A DNA stretch of 10,057 nt. It comes from Desulfofustis sp. GTDB lineage: Bacteria > Desulfobacterota > Desulfobulbia > Desulfobulbales > Desulfocapsaceae. Every line of letters starts with the position of its first letter. The first letter of the stretch is position 1. The notes below the pieces were generated by a model. It had not been told where the DNA came from and searched no databases. It saw only the letters and a program-made list of their open reading frames with translations. A program made the translations under genes and the position numbers. Shown here one piece after another: positions 6,169 through 10,057 of this stretch. Location of the stretch: assembly GCA_030604345.1 (NCBI GenBank), contig JAUVWB010000034.1:1-10057 (forward strand), given 5' to 3'.

Positions 6169-7662
6169 TTACTCCGTCTGGAATGAGGCATAGATGTCCG
6201 CTGTCCGGTTCAGCCGCTCGACCACCTTGTCCCGGCCCAGGGCCAGGAGGATGTCGAACATGGACGGGCCGGCCAGCTGGCCGGTGACGACGGTACGCAT
6301 ACCGTTGATGATGACCCCCGGCTTGACGCCGGCTTGGTCGGCAGCCTCTCTGGCCAACCGCTCCGTTTCCGCCAGAGAAAAATCGGCCAGAGCCCGATAG
6401 GCCTGGCCCAGCGCGGGCAACAGGTTTTGCAGGTCGTCATACGGGGCCAGGTTTTTGCGAAAGGCCTTGTCTTCGATGTCATAATCGTCGCTGAAATAGG
6501 CGCGACCGACCGAGGAGAAGTCCTTGAGGGTGTGGAAGCGGCTGCGGATCAGGTCGACGGTGGCGTGAAACCAGGGCTGCAACTGGTGATCCCAGGCGTC
6601 CTGCCAGAGGCCGGCGGCGATCAGTTCGTTTTTGACCAGCGGTGCCAGTTCGACAATGGCCATGGTACGGAGGTAATGCTCGTTGATGGCGATGGCCTTC
6701 GGGTCGGTGAAAAACTTGGGGTCGCCTTTACGATAGTTGAAGATCGACGCGGAGCGATTGATCCGTTCCAGGGTGAAGACCTCGATCAGCTCTTCCCGGG
6801 AGAAGATCTCCCGGTCGTCGCCGGGTGACCAGCCCAACAAAACCAGAAAATTATTGAAGGCCCAGGGAATGAAACCGTTATCCCGATAGAATTGGACGGC
6901 CACGATCTCGCCGTGGCTGCGTTTGGAGATCTTCGCCTTTTTGGTGTCCAGGGTCAGCGGCATATGGGCGAAGACCGGCACCGGCGCCTCGAGGGCCTCG
7001 TAGAGCAGCAGCTGTTTAATGGTGTTGGTCATGTGATCCTGGCCGCGGATCACATGGGTGATGCGATCACGGATGTCGTCGACAACGTTGCACAGCAGGT
7101 ACAGCGGACTGCCGTTGGAACGGACGATCACGAAGTCGTCTATTTCCTCGTAGTTGCTTTCGATGCGGCCAAGCACCTTGTCGTCATAGCCGATCCGGCC
7201 CTGCCGTTTGGGGGTCTTGAAGCGGATGACAAACGGCTCTCCAGCGGCGGCCCGGGCCTCGCTCTGCTCCCGGCTCAGTCGCCGGCAGGTGCCGTCGTAG
7301 CCCACATGAGCCTTGGCCGTCAGGGCCGCCTCCCGTTTGGCGTCGAGTTCCTCCTTGCTGCAAAAGCAACGGTAGGCGTGATCGGATGCGAGCAATCGTG
7401 CCGCCGCGGCCCGGTGATCGTCGCTGAACTCGGTCTGGAAGTAGGGGCCTTCGTCCCAATCGATGCCGAGCCAGGTCAAACCATCGATGATACCGTCTAT
7501 TGATTCCCTGGTGGAGCGTTCGGTATCGGTGTCTTCGATGCGGAGGATCAGCTTGCCCCCGGTCTTTTTGGCATAAAGCCAGTTGTAAAGCGCCGTTCGG
7601 GCGCCGCCGATGTGAAGGTAGCCGGTTGGGCTCGGGGGAAAGCGGAGACGGGTTTCGGTCAT
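6169..7662 (-). CDS. gltX: Glutamyl-tRNA synthetase
   Basis: This encodes 497 residues, a normal GluRS length. It charges tRNA-Glu with glutamate. Visible are FPPSPTGYLHIGGARTALYNWL, with HIGG at 17-20; LRIEDTDTERS (40-50); a zinc-site pattern Cys99-x-Cys101, Tyr122 and Cys126; RGQDHMTNT (206-214); and the KMSKS-type KISKR (244-248). The C-terminal half is the helical anticodon-binding domain. The usual P-T-Y before the VVDD stretch reads PLY (186-188). The ATG is preceded by AGGA at a 6-nt spacing. It heads the - strand unit gltX-glnS. A well-formed promoter lies about 145 bp upstream. With GlnRS present next door, this enzyme is expected to be the discriminating type, which is inference. 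Identification is firm. Confidence 0.97.
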   Translation of the reverse strand: MTETRLRFPPSPTGYLHIGGARTALYNWLYAKKTGGKLILRIEDTDTERSTRESIDGIIDGLTWLGIDWDEGPYFQTEFSDDHRAAAARLLASDHAYRCFCSKEELDAKREAALTAKAHVGYDGTCRRLSREQSEARAAAGEPFVIRFKTPKRQGRIGYDDKVLGRIESNYEEIDDFVIVRSNGSPLYLLCNVVDDIRDRITHVIRGQDHMTNTIKQLLLYEALEAPVPVFAHMPLTLDTKKAKISKRSHGEIVAVQFYRDNGFIPWAFNNFLVLLGWSPGDDREIFSREELIEVFTLERINRSASIFNYRKGDPKFFTDPKAIAINEHYLRTMAIVELAPLVKNELIAAGLWQDAWDHQLQPWFHATVDLIRSRFHTLKDFSSVGRAYFSDDYDIEDKAFRKNLAPYDDLQNLLPALGQAYRALADFSLAETERLAREAADQAGVKPGVIINGMRTVVTGQLAGPSMFDILLALGRDKVVERLNRTADIYASFQTE

Positions 7663-7711
7663 GATATTTCCTGCTGGTCATGCCGACCGATGTCTGCCTC
7701 GGCCGGGCTTG

Positions 7712-7748
7712 CTTCTCTGGTCGCGGTCGGGCTTGGGCGGCAGAGAAG
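7712..7748 (-). repeat. Inverted repeat in the gltX leader
   Basis: CTTCTCTG (7712-7719) and CAGAGAAG (7741-7748) are perfect 8-bp arms with a 21-nt GC-rich loop. The repeat lies between the candidate gltX promoter and its ATG, so it would form in the leader RNA. It ends 50 bp before the start codon. Its role is unknown. Confidence 0.4.
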
Positions 7749-7806
7749 GTCCATGATGGGTAGGGTCATCGTCGGTGGTGGCGGCGATGCCGTGGCTGTC
7801 GTCGCC

Positions 7807-7835
7807 GTTATATCGTTTTACGACGGTTTCTTCAA
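7807..7835 (-). promoter_or_regulatory. Candidate sigma-70-type promoter of gltX
   Basis: On the - strand TTGAAG (7835-7830), a 17-bp spacer and TATAAC (7812-7807) give 4/6 and 5/6 matches to the standard boxes. Initiation near 7800 would leave a leader of about 140 nt before the gltX ATG. Confidence 0.55.
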
Positions 7836-7922
7836 CGGCTATGAGCGAAGTGAACGCAAAAGGAGCCAATGAGGCCATGCATCCGGCTGACCCAGGAGAT
7901 CAGGTCGGAGACGCGATGAGCA

Positions 7923-7955
7923 AGAGTCGGTGTCCAGGGAGGCGGCGCGGACTCT
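7923..7955. repeat. Inverted repeat AGAGTC/GACTCT in the divergent gap
   Basis: AGAGTC (7923-7928) and GACTCT (7950-7955) are perfect 6-bp arms with a 21-nt GC-rich loop, upstream of both candidate promoters. It could be chance or a structured site. No role can be assigned. Confidence 0.25.
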
Positions 7956-8013
7956 GGGCCAGGGCGGCGGGATCGGTTCAATGCAGCGCAGGCGAGGGTG
8001 ACCGGGTTTTTGA

Positions 8014-8042
8014 TTGTTCTCTGCCGGTCAAGGCGTTATATT
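8014..8042 (+). promoter_or_regulatory. Candidate promoter of serA
   Basis: TTGTTC (8014-8019), a 17-bp spacer and TATATT (8037-8042) form a weak -35 and a good -10 (5/6). The AT-rich stretch that follows would place the start of transcription near 8049, giving a leader of about 90 nt that holds the hairpin at 8097-8115. Confidence 0.45.
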
Positions 8043-8096
8043 CAAAGATTTATTGGATTTTGAGAGAAGAAGGATCTCTTGTACGTTTCATCAGCC

Positions 8097-8115
8097 CCCG
8101 GCTGGCACAGCCGGG
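8097..8115 (+). promoter_or_regulatory. Strong GC hairpin in the serA leader
   Basis: CCCGGCTG (8097-8104), a GCA loop and CAGCCGGG (8108-8115) form a perfect 8-bp stem ending 12 bp before the GAGGAAG ribosome binding site of serA. No T-run follows, so it is not a standard terminator. A weaker stem AGAGA/TCTCT (8063-8067 and 8075-8079), with an AGAAGGA loop, lies upstream. Leader control of serA, or RNA stabilisation, is possible. Confidence 0.5.
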
Positions 8116-8138
8116 TGATTCACGAACGAGGAAGCACT

Positions 8139-9722
8139 ATGCGCGTACTAATCAGCGACAATCTGGCCCCGGTCGGAGTTGATATCTTGCGGCGTGCCGG
8201 ATTGGAGGTCGATGTGAAGACCGGCCTGGCACCGGACGAATTGAAGGCGGTGATCGGTGATTATGAAGGCTTGATCATCAGGAGCGCCACCAAGGTTTCA
8301 GCCGACGTCCTGGAGTCGGCGAGTCGGTTGAAAGTCGTTGGCCGCGCCGGCATCGGTCTTGATAATGTCGACATCCCTGCGGCCAGCCAGAAGGGTGTCA
8401 TCGTGATGAACGCTCCGGATGGCAATGCCACCACCACCGCTGAGCTGGCCATCTCGATGATGATGGCCCTGTCGCGCAACATCCCCCAGGCGACCGCCTC
8501 GATGAAGGCGGGAAAATGGGAGAAGAAGAAATTCATGGGCCGCGAATTGAGCGGTAAGACCTTCGGTGTGGTCGGTATCGGTAGAATCGGCAGCATCGCT
8601 GCCAACCGGGCTCAGGGGCTGAAAATGAAGACCATCGCCTACGACCCGCATATGCCCAAAGAGGTGGCGGAACGGATGGGTGTCGAACTGGTGTCGTTGG
8701 AAGAGCTTGCCGCCAAATCGGATTACATCTCGGTACACGTTCCCCTGACCAAGGAGACCAAACACCTCTTGTCCACCGATTTTTTCAACCGGATGAAACC
8801 GGGAGCGATGCTGGTCGATTGTGCCCGCGGCGGCGTTTGTGACGAAGCGGCGCTCCATGAGGCGTTATCGAGTGGCCGGATTGCCGGCGCCGCCCTCGAC
8901 GTCTTCGCCCAGGAACCGACGACCCTCGAGAATTGCCCCTTGCTCGGTCTTGACAATTTTATCTGTACTCCCCATCTTGGAGCTTCGACCAGCGAGGCGC
9001 AGGAGAACGTCGCCAGCGCCATTGCCGAGCAAGTGGCCGACTATCTGCTCAAGGGAACGGTCATCAACGCGGTCAACGTCCCGTCGGTGAGCGATGATGT
9101 CCTGGCCCAGGTCGGTCCCTACATCGATCTGGCGGAAATGCTCGGAAATATGCATATGCAGCTGGCCCGGGGAAGCGTTCAGGAGGTGGCCATCGAGTAC
9201 GGCGGTGGTCTGGCCGAGCTCAACGTCAGCCCGGTCACGGTGGCCTTCCTCAAAGGGCTGTTCATGCCTATTCTCAAAGAAGCGGTCAATTATGTCAATG
9301 CCCCGATTATAGCTCGCGACCGGGGTATCAAGGTGGTCGAGTCACGGACCGATCGTACCGATGATTTTATCAATCAGATGTCGGTCAAGGTCGTCACCGA
9401 CGGCGGCGAGAACGTCCTGGTGGGGACCGTCTTTGGTAAACGGGAACCGCGGCTGGTCCGTTTGAACACGTTCCGCCTGGAGGCCCTGCCGGCAGGACCG
9501 ATGCTGCTTGTTTTCAACAACGATGTTCCCGGTGTCATCGGAGCCTTGGGAACCGAGTTGGGCAACGCCGGGGTCAATATCTCCCGGATGACCGTCGGCC
9601 AGGAAGAAAAGAGCAAACAGAACATCATCTTCCTGGGTACCGACCAATTGATCAGCAACGGGTTGCTGGAACGGGTGCGCGGTCTCGACAACATTTCGGA
9701 CGCCCAGGTGCTTGATCTGTAA
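8139..9722 (+). CDS. serA: D-3-phosphoglycerate dehydrogenase (long type with ASB and ACT domains)
   Basis: This encodes 527 residues, matching long-type SerA (about 525-530). It oxidises 3-phosphoglycerate to 3-phosphohydroxypyruvate with NAD, the first step of serine synthesis. The ATG at 8139 is chosen because GAGGAAG (8128-8134) stands 4 nt upstream; the frame extends back to 8079 but without family sequence. Residues 1-310 are the catalytic and NAD domains: GIGRIG (146-151), a ribose-binding Asp at 169, and catalytic Arg230 (CARGG), Glu259 (AQEP) and His279 (TPHLGAS). Residues about 315-450 are the substrate-binding regulatory (ASB) domain. Residues 453-527 are an ACT domain with NNDVPGVIG (460-468) and GVNI (Asn480), the region where serine binds in feedback-sensitive enzymes. 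The gene is divergent from gltX and followed 56 bp later by a DUF1844 gene. Identification is firm; serine inhibition is inferred. Confidence 0.98.
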   Translation: MRVLISDNLAPVGVDILRRAGLEVDVKTGLAPDELKAVIGDYEGLIIRSATKVSADVLESASRLKVVGRAGIGLDNVDIPAASQKGVIVMNAPDGNATTTAELAISMMMALSRNIPQATASMKAGKWEKKKFMGRELSGKTFGVVGIGRIGSIAANRAQGLKMKTIAYDPHMPKEVAERMGVELVSLEELAAKSDYISVHVPLTKETKHLLSTDFFNRMKPGAMLVDCARGGVCDEAALHEALSSGRIAGAALDVFAQEPTTLENCPLLGLDNFICTPHLGASTSEAQENVASAIAEQVADYLLKGTVINAVNVPSVSDDVLAQVGPYIDLAEMLGNMHMQLARGSVQEVAIEYGGGLAELNVSPVTVAFLKGLFMPILKEAVNYVNAPIIARDRGIKVVESRTDRTDDFINQMSVKVVTDGGENVLVGTVFGKREPRLVRLNTFRLEALPAGPMLLVFNNDVPGVIGALGTELGNAGVNISRMTVGQEEKSKQNIIFLGTDQLISNGLLERVRGLDNISDAQVLDL

Positions 9723-9778
9723 CCGTTGCGCACAACAGGAAGAAGGGATTCCCCCCATCGAGAGGAAATGTGATCGTT

Positions 9779-10057
9779 ATGTCTGAAGAAAAAACCACAA
9801 GACAGCCCTGTGGAGAAGGAAAGGTCCCCGATCAGCAAGGGCGATGCGTTATGCCGGAGGTCACGTTCTCGACCTTCATCATGTCGCTGAACACGTCCGC
9901 CCTCTACCATCTCGGGGAGATTGCCGACCCGGAGACCGGAGCCAGGGTCGTCAATTTCGACCTGGCCCGACACGCCATCGACACGCTGGTGGTGCTGGAA
10001 GAAAAGACCAAGGGTAATTTGACCGGAGAGGAACACGAGCTGTTGAAAAACATCCTC
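9779..10057 (+). CDS. DUF1844 family protein (5' part, runs off the right edge)
   Basis: The frame is open from the ATG at 9779 to the window end, 93 residues without a stop. From residue about 28 it reads TFSTFIMSLNTSALYHLGE (29-47), DPETG, NFDLARHAIDTLVVLEEKTKGNLT (59-82) and EEHELLKN, which is the DUF1844 pattern (small, usually under about 120 residues, function unknown). The N-terminal 27 residues precede the domain and contain Cys11 and Cys23. The start is not settled: AGAGGA at 9761-9766 stands 12 nt before this ATG, while an in-frame GTG at 9770 is 3 nt after it, so neither spacing is ideal. It follows serA by 56 bp on the same strand with no terminator seen between, so cotranscription is likely. 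The family call is good; the role is unknown. Confidence 0.88.
   Translation, partial: MSEEKTTRQPCGEGKVPDQQGRCVMPEVTFSTFIMSLNTSALYHLGEIADPETGARVVNFDLARHAIDTLVVLEEKTKGNLTGEEHELLKNIL

Larger units (their letters stand above)
7663..8138. other. 476-bp divergent intergenic region between gltX and serA
   Basis: This gap holds candidate promoters for both neighbours (7807-7835 on -, 8014-8042 on +), inverted repeats in each leader (7712-7748 and 8097-8115) and another at 7923-7955. Several open frames cross it, but none has convincing protein features, and two would overlap gltX or serA. No tRNA or known riboswitch could be recognised by eye. Confidence 0.6.

Noticed and set aside
7678..7878. 66-residue open frame on the - strand before gltX
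   Set aside because: It spans the well-formed gltX promoter, so it could not be translated from that transcript, and it shows no protein-like features.
7869..7919. 16-codon frame with an AAAAGGAG sequence before its ATG
   Set aside because: The Shine-Dalgarno spacing is too short, the peptide is not rich in Ser, Glu or Gln, and it lies upstream of the likely serA promoter, so a leader peptide is unsupported.
7975..7984. GGTTCAATGC resembling a tRNA T-loop
   Set aside because: The flanking bases do not form a T-stem, and no acceptor, D or anticodon arms can be found around it.
8079..8138. Upstream TTG start for SerA
   Set aside because: The extra 20 residues are not part of the SerA fold and would be encoded by the hairpin leader. 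The ATG at 8139 has GAGGAAG at good spacing.
7775..8182. Open frame on the + strand across the gltX-serA gap
   Set aside because: It is Arg/Ser/Gly-rich with no motif, and it overlaps the serA start by 44 bp and the candidate serA promoter.

Overview
This GC-rich bacterial window carries ordinary housekeeping genes plus a ferrous-iron uptake (Feo) locus. The combination suggests a sulfate-reducer-like member of the Desulfobacterota, perhaps the Desulfobulbales: a long-type SerA followed by a DUF1844 protein, tandem gltX-glnS, and multiple feoA genes with a small Cys-rich membrane protein beside feoB. This placement is inferred from gene content only. No rRNA, tRNA, CRISPR array, transposon or phage gene was seen.

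Layout, left to right. On the + strand (1-887) lie the 3' end of a GCS2/YbdK-type carboxylate-amine ligase and a 78-residue protein with one membrane segment. It ends 12 bp from the convergent end of feoB, and a hairpin spans both stop codons. All genes from 900 to 7662 are on the - strand. In transcription order they are gltX, glnS and a canonical feoA (4446-4207); then a hairpin and a promoter-like region (about 4156-4061); then a Cys-rich FeoA-domain protein (3999-3697); then a clear intrinsic terminator (3667-3647); then the Cys-rich FeoB-associated membrane protein, a second canonical feoA and feoB (3605-900). Divergent from gltX across a 476-bp gap are serA (8139-9722) and a DUF1844 gene that runs off the right edge.

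How the genes fit together. FeoB is the GTP-gated Fe(II) permease. Two canonical FeoA proteins, one Cys-rich FeoA-domain protein and one Cys-rich membrane protein are likely accessories or regulators. The feo locus appears split into separately controlled units. Two 14-bp palindromes of the same form, TTAG-N6-CTAA, lie upstream of the two Feo units and could be sites for a shared regulator. GltX and GlnS charge Glu and Gln tRNAs by the direct route. SerA opens serine biosynthesis.

No wholly new system is visible. The points most worth a second look are the paired palindromes, the three FeoA-type proteins, the internal terminator, and the hairpin in the serA leader.
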